From: Amoebidium appalachense
Lineage: Eukaryota; Ichthyosporea
NCBI GenBank assembly: GCA_963693365.1
Contig: CAVNZM010000002.1
Coordinates: forward strand, 2,480,001 to 2,544,000
Direction of reading: 5' to 3'
DNA: 64,000 nucleotides
The notes under the pieces: model-generated
Seen by the model: only the letters and a program-made list of their open reading frames with translations
Databases searched by the model: none
Told to the model about the DNA's origin: nothing
Position numbers and translations under genes: made by a program
Shown: piece by piece, positions 41,215 through 56,100 of the stretch
Layout: each line of letters starts with the position of its first letter
Numbering within the stretch: the stretch's first letter is position 1

Positions 41215-41439
41215 TGAATGCGTCAAAAAGTACGAAGTACACAAGAACAAACGGATAACACGATGCAGAATGCAAGCCATACATAAAAGAGTATGCATAA
41301 TAAGCAGAGCCCATCCTCGGAGATGACGTGTGTGCTTAGGCTAGCAAGTTATCTGGTGACAGTGTGCACGCAAGCAACATGCTCCGAGGTCAGCAGAGGA
41401 AGGGAAGGTGTGGTGGGGCATGTGTGTGTGTATGTGTGT

Positions 41440-41538
<99 letters not shown>

Positions 41539-41701
41539 CTCATTTATGTATGTGTTCTTTGAAGAAGGGGGAAGGGGGGGGGGGGGGGGGGGGGATGTGG
41601 ACAGTGGGTAAGCCGCTTGGGGGGGCGGGAGGGGAAAGGGGAGGGGAGAGAGAGAGGGGGGAGGGGAGGGGGGGGGGGGGGTAGGTGGACAGTGAGAGAG
41701 C

Positions 41702-41738
<37 letters not shown>

Positions 41739-41933
41739 GTCTACCTTCTCTACCGGTAGTGACAAGGTAAGGTTACTCATTTTCGGCTCCGACCCTCCCC
41801 AGATGATTAGACTCTGATCCTGTAGGCCGTTGGTATGATCAGTATGTGCTCAGTGTAGGTGCACAGAAGGTTAAATTGTTTCTTTCTGTGATGTTCATTG
41901 CATTTTCGTTTTTGCTGGAAAGGGGAACGGGAA

Positions 41934-41979
<46 letters not shown>

Positions 41980-42064
41980 GGCAGAGAGTGAAAAGGGGTG
42001 AGTTTACTAAGCAAAACGAGAAGCAAGCCTTCAGAAAGTGAGTAAGAGGTTAGAGTGAAAACAA

Positions 42065-42095
<31 letters not shown>

Positions 42096-42676
42096 AGGGA
42101 AGGGGGTAAGGGAGGGGGCTATGAGGGGCAGGGGGGGGGGGGGGGGGGGGTGATGTATGCGTTAGAGGGTTGGAAATATGGAGGAGACAACAAAGAGCAA
42201 CACAAAGCGTCACAAAGGTGGGAAATCCAAAATCAAACAATTGGGGGGAGGGCGGATGGCTGGGTGGTTTCTGGGCTGAGTGAGTGTGACGAGGTTGTTA
42301 GAGGTAGATGTCTGCGTGTACTTATTTATTTCTATTTAACTTTTATTTTATTTTATTTTATTCGTTTTTTTTTTTTTTTTTTTGGGGGGGGGGGGGGGGA
42401 GGGGGGGGGGGATGGAGGCTGAGAGGAAAAGGGATACTAATAAAAGGCCGGCAGATCGTATGAGATCCAAAAAATTGCACAAGAAAGGAAACAGTGGGGC
42501 CGAGCACTAGGAAAGCACGAGTAAAAAGGGCAAACACTGAAGAAAAAGAGAGTAGACAGAGGTATGAGAAACGTATGGGGCAAGGTGAGGCAGGGAAGAC
42601 GGGGTAAGGGGGAAAAAGTGAATAGGAGACAGTGAGGCAGAAGATCTCAAGAAAAAGGGTGTGTGTGTGTGTGTAT

Positions 42677-42708
<32 letters not shown>

Positions 42709-43608
42709 GTTCTAGGGGGGAGACAGGAAGAGAGAATAAGAAATAAATAGAAAGGGTGGTGAGAGAAAGACACACACACACACACACACCGAGAGAGGAG
42801 GGGAGGGGGGGGGGGGGGGGGGAGGGGGAGAGGGAGAGACAGTGTGGGTGTGTGGGTGTCAGAGACAGAGAGAGAGAGAAGGGCCGGGGGTTGGGGGGGG
42901 GGGGGGGGGAAGAGAGGGGGAGGGGGGGGGGGGAAGAGAGGGGGGAGGGGGGGGGGAGAGAGAGAGAGAGAGAGAGAGCGAGAGGGAGACAGAGAGAGAG
43001 GGAGGGAGGGAGGGAGGGAGGGGGAGGGGAGGGAGGGAGGGAGGGAGGGAGGGAGGGAGGGAGGGAGGGAGGGAGGGAGGGAGGGAGGGAGGGAGGGAGG
43101 GAGGGAGGGAGGGAAGGAGGGGAGGGGGGGGGGGGGGGGGGGAGGGTAAGGGAGAGTAAAAGAGAAAGAAATATAGGCAGAGACAGAGACAGCAAGAGAG
43201 AGGGACGGAAAAAGAGATGGGGTAAAAGAGAAAGATATGGCAAAGGGAGAGGGAGGGAGGGAAGGAGAAAGGGAGGGCAAGGGGGGAGGAGGGGGAAGGG
43301 GGGGGGCAGGGAGAGAGGTGAGGGGGGAGGGGCGGAGGGGGTAGGGGAGAGATACAGGGATGACGGGAGATAGTGGCTTAGATGCAGAAGGAGAGAGGGA
43401 GAGGGAGAGTGAGAGTGAGAATGAGAGAGAGGGAGGGGGGGAGGGGGGGAGAGGGGGGAAGGGGGCGGGGGAAAGGGGGGGGGGACGAGAGGCAGAGAGA
43501 GAGAGAGAGAGAGAAGAGAGAGAGTATGTGTGTGTGAGCAAAGGCGGATAAGACCAAAAGAGATAAGCCTAACGGAGTGGAGGAAGTGGGGTGGGGTGGG
43601 GTTGGGGT

Positions 43609-43649
<41 letters not shown>

Positions 43650-43745
43650 TGCCATCTGGACAACCTGAAAGTGCACGGGCATACCGGCGTGTGTGTCCGA
43701 GAAGGTGTGTATCTTGAGGCGCGGCTCGGCTGGTTCCACCGCCAT
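40423..43745 (-). CDS. PSMG4: Proteasome assembly chaperone 4 (PSMG4/PAC4) homologue, four exons
   Basis: Complete gene of 118 codons from exons 43653-43745, 41745-41819, 40867-40933 and 40423-40544. Junction phases are 0, 0 and 1 and all agree. The product reads [15 protein letters not shown].. [56 protein letters not shown].. EMREHPEAF. This follows PSMG4 throughout: the HF-x7-SL-x2-W strand, LLG loop, LAxRLARK helix, KQVFVS strand and an ending in E-x-F. PSMG4 pairs with PSMG3 to guide alpha-ring assembly of the 20S proteasome in the cytosol. Length fits the family (about 120 residues). Intron 1 starts GCAAGT, a GC-AG intron. The introns are almost entirely poly-G, (GA)n and (TG)n on the plus strand, meaning C, CT and CA in the transcript. 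Confidence 0.88.
40690..40712 (-). repeat. C-tailed dispersed repeat, head fragment
   Basis: The reverse complement reads GGAGGATGGGCTCTG, matching the head of the family. It lies in the last intron of the PSMG4-like gene, so it is in the gene's own sense orientation. Confidence 0.35.
41167..41330 (-). repeat. C-tailed dispersed repeat, full reverse-strand copy
   Basis: Read on the minus strand it starts CGAGGATGGGCTCTGCTTAT, continues TATGCATACT and TGCATTCTGCATCGTG, then TGTACTTCGTAC and GACGCATTCAAA, and runs into more than 40 C. It matches copy 1 at both ends and the 11578-11690 fragment at its 3' end. Confidence 0.6.
41441..41537 (+). repeat. (CT)n-(GT)n compound microsatellite
   Basis: About 35 bases of CT followed by about 60 of GT, inside the second PSMG4 intron. 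Confidence 0.95.
41937..42150 (+). repeat. Poly-G tracts in PSMG4 intron 1
   Basis: Runs at 41937-41979, 42066-42095 and 42131-42150. On the transcript these are poly-C. Confidence 0.95.
42678..43148 (+). repeat. Poly-G, (GA)n and (GGGA)n block in PSMG4 intron 1
   Basis: Poly-G at 42678-42707, GA units at 42956-42980 and about 120 bases of GGGA tetranucleotides at 42996-43115, then poly-G again. In the transcript this is CT/CCCT, a very long polypyrimidine stretch. Confidence 0.95.
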
Positions 43746-44434
43746 GGCTGATGTTCTATGTAACTACCTACCAACTGTGGCTCTAGCGGCCTTTCCTAAC
43801 CTTTCAGCTTTCCTGAATCCAGGTCAATGTTTATTAAGAGTTCGAGCTTTTAGCTACGTTGGGCATCATGTTTGGTGTCTGGACTCAGGCTGGCTGAGTG
43901 TCTACGTACCGTGAATGGAATTCGCGCTCATTTTGAAAGCAACCAATCAACGAACAGCCCTCCCCTCTCCCCTCCTCTCCCCATCCTCTCCCCTGAGTCC
44001 CCTACCCCGGAGTCTCCCCCGGAGCCCACCCGCCCCCCCCGCCCCACTCCCCCACCTGCGCCTTGCCCGGGAACCTCAACACGGCTCGATTCGGATGCCT
44101 AGGGACCCTTCTCTCCCCTGCCCCCCTCCCCCCAACCCTGAGCCCCCCATCCACACGTACGTACACACGCATGCAAAAAAATCCACTTGCTCACGTGCCA
44201 CCCCAGCCGCAGGACATAATTCAATATATTTGCTCTGAACGGCAATGTATATAGCGATGGATATGCATAAGGCATATATGTGCACACAAGCGCCCGCTGC
44301 AACAACTCAAACGCATGTGCACACGCACCGTTGCGCACGTGCCTGCACACGGTCCGTCACACTACGATGTGCACATGCGCTTACGGCTCTACATCGGATT
44401 CCCCTCTCTCTGTACACCATAATCCTCGATTACC

Positions 44435-44785
44435 CACAAGTATACACAAACAACAACACCGCAGCCACTGGGCAAACCTAGATGTAGGACACTACACCCA
44501 AACCCCACAACCAAACCCAAACATAAAGCCCACAAAAACACACAAGCTACCCGCAGGAAGCAGCCACCCACAAACCTAGAGCCAAAAACCCCATCCACCC
44601 ACACCCTACCAGCCTGCCCCAATTGCAGATACACCCACCGCAAAACAGATTGCAACCCCCACCACACATACAGACACACAGCAGCCACCACAACCCTACA
44701 CGACATTGGGAACCACATACATCCCACCACTCTCAACCCCACAGCACCACCACAATACGTTAGACCCGCCTCAGCAGACATGTGA
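44435..44785 (+). other. Possible zinc-knuckle (gag-like) open frame
   Basis: An open frame in A/C-rich DNA encodes a Pro/Lys/Arg/His-rich stretch (KPKHKAHKN, ATRRKQPP), then CPNCRYTHRKTDC, then a TGA. The spacing is C-x2-C-x3-H-x4-C, one residue short of the usual retroelement CCHC knuckle. No reverse transcriptase or start codon is visible nearby. A/C-rich DNA has few stops by chance, so this may not be coding. Confidence 0.25.
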
Positions 44786-45215
44786 ATTTTCGGACACGGA
44801 CCCCCCCCCATAGCAAAACCACAACTAGCTAGAATCAACCCCCCCCCCCCCCCCCCCCCCACACATAAATTGTAAATAGTATAGTCCGATCGTTCTGCCA
44901 TGTCTGTCTGACGGGCTCAGTCTAGAACGTAGGTAAATAGTTCCCATGGAGCTGGTACCCACCACTAGACGGTGTTACTGAATAAGAACTTAAATAAAAA
45001 GGTTCAAATCAAGCAGCCACTGGGCCGAGTCCCCCTGGCTGAAACCAACCCCCCCTCCCCCCCCCCCCCCCCCCCCCCCCGCCCCCCTTGCCCCGACGCA
45101 AAAAAAAAAAAAAAATCTTTGCCCCCCCCCCCCCCCTTTCCCCCTTCCCCTCCATCCCCTCTTCCCCCAGACCCGGGCCCCTTCCCCCACCCACCCCACC
45201 CACCCATCCCGGCCG

Positions 45216-45270
<55 letters not shown>

Positions 45271-45416
45271 TTTTTTTAAAGAAAAAACTTGAAAAGAAGA
45301 AGAAGGAGGAGGAGGAGGAGGAGGAAGAGGAGGAAGAGGAGGAGGAGCAAAAGAGAGAGAATGGTGTGTGAGGGGGGGGGGGGGGGGGGGGGGGGAGGGG
45401 GGGGGGGGGGGGGGGG

Positions 45417-45473
<57 letters not shown>

Positions 45474-46248
45474 AGAAGAGGGGAAAGAACACTCGGAAAA
45501 TAAGAAGAAGATAGAGATAGAAGGAGCCCAAACTCCCCAAAAAGTCTGACGGTTTTGAAAAAAATCGTCCACACGACTGTCTTGATGCATGCAGACGTGC
45601 GGTACCGGTGGACCACCACCCGAAAATATTTGTTTTCGCTTTCTGGCAAGAAGCTTGCTCGATGTCATTGACGAATATGTTTCTCATGGTCATGTTAAAA
45701 GCCTACACGTTTTTACGCGTATAAACTACTATACAGAAATTGTGTGTGTTGTAAGTCACAGCCTTTTAAAGGGGAAGACGACCAAAGCAACATGAACATA
45801 ATGTGGTAAAAAACAGAAGCTTTCTCGGAACACGCCAAAATTTGACAACGAAAGAAATCAAAGAAACGGAATTCTCTGTGTCCACCTTAAAAGAGAAAAA
45901 TTCTGAAGCTCAGCCTGGACTGTTAAGCTTATAATTAACTCATACCCCAAAGACTGCAAGAACCGTAATAGGTCTATCTACATTAAAAAACGCATCAAAA
46001 AAACGGAAACAAATGCCAGTACGTGCATGACATTGCGTGGCAAAATGAAGGTGATCCCCGTGCAGCATTCAAAGATGAAAGTGTGGAGTATGTGCGTGTG
46101 CCTGCATGTGTGCGCGCCCGCGCGCGCGCGTGCATGCGTCTGTGTGTGTGTGTGCATCACGTATGTGCGTACGTGCGTACGTGTCCATGCGTGTGTGCGT
46201 GCGGGTGTTTTTGTGTGTGTCGTGTGTACGCCCGCATGTGTGAGCATA

Positions 46249-46374
<126 letters not shown>

Positions 46375-46464
46375 ACGTGTGTCCACGCATCTGAGTGCTC
46401 AGGTGTATGTCTTTTCGGTTTTTTTTTGGTTTTTTTTTTTTGATGTTGTTGTTGTTGTTGTTGT

Positions 46465-46503
<39 letters not shown>

Positions 46504-46685
46504 ATAGGGAGCTTGTACTGCAAGCCTTCCCCTCATAAATAATCTCCGATAACGCCCTATGCCTAGCAATTTCCTTTACCATCGACACATCTTGAGGCAC
46601 CCTAAGCAAAACAGGTGACGTCTGTGGGCTGGTGGTTGCTTTTTGTCCCCGCATTTCGTACCTGTGTAGACAGACCGTTGCTTTT

Positions 46686-49659
<2,974 letters not shown>

Positions 49660-50225
49660 GGCAATGTGTCGTCTAAAAGTTTTATCGACCAGGTGGTGAA
49701 AGGACTTAGTGTCTGGTAATTGGACTCTGAGAAGGCCTTTTCATACATTAATGGCAGAGTCCCACATACACTGATGTCAGAGTCCTACCATTGAGAAAAA
49801 CTAATTAGCATATGTGTGGTCCTGCCGTGCTGCTGTGTGCATACTGGATGTGCAATTCCCGTGCCACCACAACGTTAACTATTATCAGCGCATGCACAGT
49901 TCATTCATGTGCTCGTCCTTTGTGATGTAGGAAGAATCGAAATGCCGTTCGGTTGAGACCTGAAAAGGAGAAAAGGAATTGTGTGAGAATAATGTGCTCA
50001 TCTGTGTGTGTATCTTTAGACTTGGCCTACGAAAAGGACCCGGTCAACCCAGAAAAACATTATATCGTTCTCTTCTTCGCATTCAGTGACACGCATCTGA
50101 CATGACCTGAAGCAATAGGTGCAAATGCATTTACACAATATTCTTGTGTCTCACAGGCAGTAACTTGCCCCTGAGATACGTGAATGGATAACAATAATGA
50201 CCGTGGCATTGCTCAGCCCGATTTA

Positions 50226-50361
50226 TTAGGTGCTAAAATGCTCGAGAGCCTCAGGCTCCCAAACCAACTTGAACGTTCCAAAGTTGCCCTTATCGCCGGT
50301 CACTGCCCCCGCAAAAGTTTTCGATGGCCTGAAGGAGGCTGAGCCTCGGACGGTCTAACAG
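50226..50361 (-). CDS. Tentative C-terminal exon, unrecognised
   Basis: After a possible acceptor (CCTGTTAG) the frame reads TVRGSASFRPSKTFAGAV, TGDKGNFGTFKLVWEPEA, LEHFST and stops. The stop overlaps a poly(A) signal (TAATAAA). Balanced protein-like composition and the adjacent signal suggest a real terminal exon, but 41 codons can occur by chance and I know no homologue. No upstream exon found. Confidence 0.25.
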
Positions 50362-51393
50362 GAATGCCTCGCAGATACGCAGCTTCGGATAGAGCAGACT
50401 CAGCTTTCCAGTACCGCGCGAAATTGGCACGGGAGGTCACCGGAGTTTGAACCAATTACTACTCGGTATTGACGTCACTCGTGCTCATATTCGCACATGC
50501 AGACAGTTGGGACATGCCCAAGCGTGGCCTGCTGCTTTCACACACGTGCACGTCACAAAAATTTATACCAAGACAGGTGTTTGTCTTCTAATGTGCACGT
50601 GAGAGTTACGTAACAGTGCAGTGTACATGTGCACTTTGCACTCGCAGTGCACCACATACAGAAGCCGCATTGCGCAGTGCCCTTTAAAATTTCTGATAGG
50701 AAAGAGAAGCTTTTGCGTGGGTGCACCATGGAGGTTCTTAGACATCGTGTTATCCTTTTAGGAGATATGACCGACAGTGCAACCGTGACACCGGTACCAC
50801 TTGAGTGAACTGGAGCTGTTGGCAAAACTTGGGGAACGCGTACTGAAAGCCCCTGAACGAGGGTGGAGGGAAAGCTTCGAAAAATGCATTATCGACCGAG
50901 GCACGTGCATATACACTACTAATTTCAGAGCACTAAACCAATAGCGTGTGCCACGGTATGTGTTGGGGGAGGGGGGGAGGGGGGGGGAAGGAGGGGAGGG
51001 AGGGGGAGGAGGGGGGGGGGGGGGGGGAGGGGGGAGGGGGGATGGGGACGATCCTGGTTCCAGAACTGGATCTGGACAGGTATGCACACTGGTCCAATGC
51101 ACGATCTGATTGGATCCCTGGATTTCAACCAAACCATTCTCCTTGAGTCAAGATGGCGGAAGCTTTTATGGCGGCGTTAATATTGTTGTCTTGGAAATGG
51201 TTAATATTCCGATACAGTACGCATTCAAAGCATAATAACGATGAAAAAGAAAACAATAAACCCTACGGTAATTTAATATTTATTAATATCTATAAAATAG
51301 TTTCAATATAAACAGTTGAACTAAGCGACTGTCTGTCATATTATTCAGGTTTTTCTGAGCCTGCGAAGTTTTGCGAATCATGCAATTCTGGAT

Positions 51394-51611
51394 TCACAAA
51401 ACACCCTCCACGGCTGGGAGTGTTTGGAGATTCTCATTCTCATACAGCTGATCAATCACATCTTGGACTTGTAACACACAGTTGGCGCCAAATTCCAAGA
51501 TTCGAATTCCGTAAAATGCACTCACACCGTCTGCGTACATGTAGGGATTGTCTGATAAATTTGCACATATATTAATAGGTACTAATATTAGCAGTGACAC
51601 GCAGGAAAGAC
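51394..51611 (-). CDS. Tentative terminal exon of an unrecognised gene
   Basis: Acceptor ATATATCTACAG, then 71 codons and TGA. The product starts with a hydrophobic stretch (SLLILVPINICANL), followed by YADGVSAFYGIRILEFGANC and an acidic end. TTTATT at 51280-51285 gives AATAAA about 110 bases past the stop on the minus strand. Upstream exons would lie above 51650; none was identified. It may be the end of a membrane or secreted protein. Confidence 0.35.
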
Positions 51612-51873
51612 CTGTAGATATATACCATTTTTGTTTGTCTTTTTCTTTTCTACGCTACTAGCTTCGCGTTTGTCCAATGGCAACTTTAGCGGGCTGCGAC
51701 GCGTCGTACGAAGGATATGTTCGCAACAGGCAGACCGTCGCAGGCGCGTACGGGCTGAAGCAGCACTCAGTCAAAGTGGCTAGGCTACGTGCACGTCGTC
51801 CGTTCGGAACCGCAACATCTACATGCATCATCATACAGTGCAGGCTTTTTTTATGTCAAAACCGCTTCCTTTC

Positions 51874-51908
<35 letters not shown>

Positions 51909-53841
51909 TTCCACCCCTCCACCTCCATAAATGTGTGCCATGTTCGTGGTACCTGGTCATGATTATTATGAATAGATACATATCTTGCAACAGCTTGCAA
52001 CCCACTTACATGCGCTTGCCTTCAGCCCCGACATGCGGCAGGGGGCGGACACATATGCATGCAATGATATACTTGCACCGTGTGCCCGCTCGCTCGAGTC
52101 ACCATCATATTATTTGGCACGTGGTCCATGGAAACGGCGCGGAATCTCATGCCATTGGCCGGGCCGTTCCCGTGCCCAGCTGGCCCTTCGTCACGTGCAC
52201 GTGTTTTCTTCTTGAGCTTGAATAGATTCTCTTACCAGGCCTAGGAAGTGCTACTTTCAAGCGCTCACATGATATGAAGAATTTTTGCGGCTTCTAATTG
52301 CTATTAACAAGTCAGCCCCTTCCCCCCCGTCGACGTCCCCCCCCCCCCCCCCCCCACGTGCACCACCACCACTTCACCGGTAACGCCAAAACGCCCCAGC
52401 ACACACACAAAAAAAAAAACTTGCATCGAGTGCTTCTAGCACGTCGCTCATGGTGCTTGGATTTCAGACTCAAAATGAGTCGAGTATCATCGTGCGCACT
52501 GGTGAATGGTGTGCTGCAATGAGTGCTTGTTTGTGAAGATGGGGGAGCAATTCGAGAACGGGCGGGGCTGGGGGCTGTTGTCCGCTTAATTATTTTTTTT
52601 TGTTGTAGGTGTGTGTGTGCGTGCATGGGGTGGGGTGGGGGGAGGGGGGGGGGGGGAGGGGAGGGGGCTCAAACGGGTGGTGCCTGTGAGGAGAGCACTT
52701 CGTATTTTCTCTGGTCATCTCAATGGCAATGTGGGAGGCCGAGAAAAACGAGCCGGGCAGGCATGCACAGGCGGGTGAGCGAGGACTGGGAATTTGGCGG
52801 GGGGAGGGGGGAGGAAGGTGGGGAGGGCGGGTTGGGTCTCCCCCTGTGACAGGAGAATTTTGCACCAGGATGTTTTTGCGCTGGGCGTAGATGTAAACAT
52901 GTGCATGAGATTTTCACTAGGCGTTCGTGCAGCATTGTAAGCTTCCCCGGAGTTGAATAACACGTTTCCAGTACTACCTTTTTTTGAATTTCTAACATGT
53001 TGTTGGCTGCCAAAGAAAGTAAATCTTATGTCTCCCTGAACCACCTTTGCAGCTTAACCGCTGGTGGAACAAGGGGAGGGGAGGGGGGAGGGGGGAGGGG
53101 GGGAGGCATTACTGCTTGAATCAGGAGGAGTCCTTCTAATTAGTGACAAAATTTAGCATAGAGCTGAAATACCACAGGGAAACACAAAATTACTTAGACA
53201 GGCCAATAAAGTCACTCGAGAGCCAGAACAGAGAAGATTACAGTTAGGTAGCCTTTTTCTATATTATTAAAGTCTAGGTGGTGCAAAATTTCCCGGTGCA
53301 GAAATTCCCTGTGTGTGTGTGTGGGGGGGGGGGGGGGGGGGGGGGGGGGTAGAGAGAGAATTCTGCGCATGCGGTGCTCAGGCTCACGGGTCTGTCTTAT
53401 AGAAGGCCACACATCCAGTCATGTTTGTGCACTATTCGTGTGCGAACATGATGCATGCTCAGCCATAGGCACACCAGCTCAAAAGGATTCTGGGCGTTCT
53501 TTTGGAATGAAGATTATTTTTTATTCACCCGCCAAAGATAGACAGTATGCGGTGAAGACATCACGAGTGTAACAGGTACAGTTCGCTGGCTTACAACAAC
53601 ATGTACGTCATGGGCCACAGTGTTACATGTACAACCACGTGATATCTATGCTATACATAAAAACCCAAATAGAGTTTCGATAAGTAGTGATAGGGAAAAA
53701 AGATAGAAGGCGGAAACACAAAACGTCAACATTTCAAAAGTTTTTTCGTGTCTACCATAGAGTCGCATAACATCAACAGATCATGTAGAATTAAGAAAAA
53801 AAGTTCTGTTAAATAGAAAACACACGCGAGATTTCGTGTGT

Positions 53842-54147
53842 TTACTCCTCTTCCTCCTCCTCCTCCTTCTGCCCTCCACCGGACCCAAACTTCTCCGCCA
53901 CAGTCACCGGTTTCTTAGGCTTCATCCCTTTCATCTCCCCCACAAACTCGGAGTCAGCAGCGCGTGTAGCCTTCACCTCGGATGGGTCAGCATCTTCAGG
54001 GGTGTCCTTTTCAACGACAAATTTCTCACCGACGTTACGACGGAGAGCCTCCTCTGCAGTCATCTGCTTGGGGAGGAAACCACCGGTGGGGTAGCGGTCA
54101 GGGGCCTCGGACGCGGACGTCTTCTTCTCTTGCTGCTGCTTCGACAT
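53842..54147 (-). CDS. Small charged protein with acidic tail, single exon
   Basis: A 101-codon frame starting MSKQQQEKKTSASEAPDRYP and ending in seven Glu before the stop. It is rich in Lys and Glu, has almost no hydrophobic stretch, and has no Cys, so it is probably soluble and disordered. TGGFLPKQMTAEEALRR in the middle is the only segment that looks structured. A TATA box lies about 190 bases upstream on the same strand. A run of 13 T follows in the leader (poly-A on the plus strand at 54162-54174). No family recognised. Confidence 0.6.
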   Translation of the reverse strand: MSKQQQEKKTSASEAPDRYPTGGFLPKQMTAEEALRRNVGEKFVVEKDTPEDADPSEVKATRAADSEFVGEMKGMKPKKPVTVAEKFGSGGGQKEEEEEEE

Positions 54148-54334
54148 AGTGGCGGTAGTTGTAAAAAAAAAAAAAGGTATGAAGTGTTACTGTAAAGAAA
54201 AAAGGCTTGACTTCGATTCCGTTTCAGGGTTTTGTTTCTTTTTGACCAAAACTTAGTACTCTGCAGGAACGGAAATCATTAAACTTCTTAACTGGAATCA
54301 GATGGGAAACTGATGTGAGGTTGTGTGTGAGCTC

Positions 54335-54344
54335 TTTTTATATA
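54335..54344 (-). promoter_or_regulatory. TATA box of the small acidic-tail gene
   Basis: Minus-strand TATATAAAAA in unique sequence, about 190 bases before the ATG at 54147, a plausible distance for a leader of roughly 160 bases. Confidence 0.5.
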
Positions 54345-54672
54345 CCCTTCGACGATCCTCCGGGTACCGGGACATCGTCAGCTCCCCAAAAAGCACAGAA
54401 TATCGTGTTTAAGGTGATGTTCGGGAAAAAGTGCTGAGGTCACAAGCCTCGTAATAGAGACGGATGAGGACGATACTTTGACACCCCCCCCCCCCCCCCC
54501 CTCCCCCCAACCCCCACCCCTCTTTTGAGCCTTTTTTCCCTCTTCCCATTGCCTTCTGCCAAAAACCCCTTACTTTATTTCTTTTTCTCTTTGTCTGTTT
54601 CTTTTTGCTTCACCTTCTTCAAGTTTCGAAGGGGGTTTTTTTTTTTTTTTTTTTTTTTTTGGTGGTGGTGGT

Positions 54673-54703
<31 letters not shown>

Positions 54704-55234
54704 GGGGGGTGAAGGCCCTGTCAATGGAGAGGGGAACGTGTTTGTACCGTGGCATGTTTATCTTAGAGCCCTTCGATTTGAATGAAAGATATTGGGTGTT
54801 TGTGATAATTTCGACCCAAAAGTGCCTTATGGATGGCTTTAATATCACACAACCATTACTGAGATAACAAACCTTGAGCACAAGAGTCTGGGTTTACCTT
54901 TATTTACACTTCTTGAGAGAAGTGCTCATTTTTTCCTGGGTTTAAATTGAAAGAACCGGGGCTGAGTTCCGTAACACACGTACCACGGGCTACCGCTATG
55001 ACACTTTCACGTTTTCTACGTGACCTGTCATAATCGTGTAGAATCCTAACTACTCTAAATGATGTAGAGACCATATGGAGGCTGACAGCTGCTCAGCCCC
55101 GGCTCGTTTGACAGCTATAACTCAGGCTGGCTCAGAAAGCTCTTTATCGTTCAAAAATCGTATCCGTGTGTGTGTGTGTGTGTGCGTGTGTGCGTGTGTG
55201 CGTGTGTGCGTGTGTGCGTGTGTGCGTGTGTGCG

Positions 55235-55299
<65 letters not shown>

Positions 55300-55676
55300 C
55301 GTGTAGAATAGTAAGTACTCATGCACGAAGTCAGCTGATGTTTCGCGTTTTGTTTTTCGAACACGCGTAGCTTATCATGGTGTATGGGAAGTCGTATACT
55401 ATGCAATACAGCGATTTGTGTGTGCACGTGTGTGCATCAGGTTGCCGCATTGTGTGTATCACTGTGGTGGCGAAGCTTCCCTGGGGTGCTATTTGGCTTG
55501 AGAAACATTCTTTTTCGGAACGGTTTTCCTTCTAAAGATTGTTTCCTAAATACATAGGTGATAAGTGTGTCGATTTCGCCTGCACATACCGGTATTTGTA
55601 TGCGGGAGTGCGTGTGTGTGTGTGTGTAGAAATGTGTTGGTAAGGGGGAGTGTATGCGTGCGCCATATGTGTGTGC

Positions 55677-55744
<68 letters not shown>

Positions 55745-55794
55745 CGGTCAGTGTGTTGAACGGTCGTTAATCATTTGTGTGGGACCTTTATGGG

Positions 55795-56012
55795 GGAGGG
55801 GAAGGGAGGGGGGAGGGAGGGAGAGGGTTGCACGCGGGGGGTGGGGGGAGGGGGGGGATGGGGGGGAGGGAGGGAGGGAGGGAGGGAGGGAGGGGAGGGA
55901 GGGAGGGAGGGAGGGAGGGAGGGGGGTTCAGGGAGGGAGAGTGGATGGCAGGGGGGGAGGACTCGGAGGGGTGGAGGGAGGGAGGGAGGGAGGGAGGGGG
56001 AGACGGTGGGAG
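55795..56012 (+). repeat. (GGGA)n array
   Basis: Several GGGA tetranucleotide blocks interrupted by short unique stretches. Same motif as at 9012-9097 and 42996-43115. Confidence 0.9.
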
Positions 56013-56100
56013 GGGGGAAGGGAGGGCGTGTACGCACGATTGTGTGTGAGAGTGGGTGTGGTGTGTCCGTGTGTAGTAGTTGTGTGTCTGTATGCATTTG

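Larger units (their letters stand above)
49660..53841. other. Mostly unique DNA with two tentative minus-strand exons
   Basis: Less repetitive than the rest of the window. Apart from the candidate exons listed separately it has G-rich blocks (50966-51040, 52636-52668, 53080-53103, 53322-53349), a poly-C run (51878-51907) and long AT-balanced stretches. A minus-strand open frame of 109 codons at 52715-53044 has normal composition at its start but no recognisable domain. Confidence 0.45.

Noticed and set aside
51677-51880. Plus-strand frame starting MATLAGCDASYEGYV
   Set aside because: It runs into poly-C, has no donor in a sensible place and no recognisable motif.
52715-53044. 109-codon minus-strand frame starting MVQGDIRFTFFG
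   Set aside because: It becomes poly-Pro at its end and an overlapping frame is equally open. No splice site or domain decides between them.
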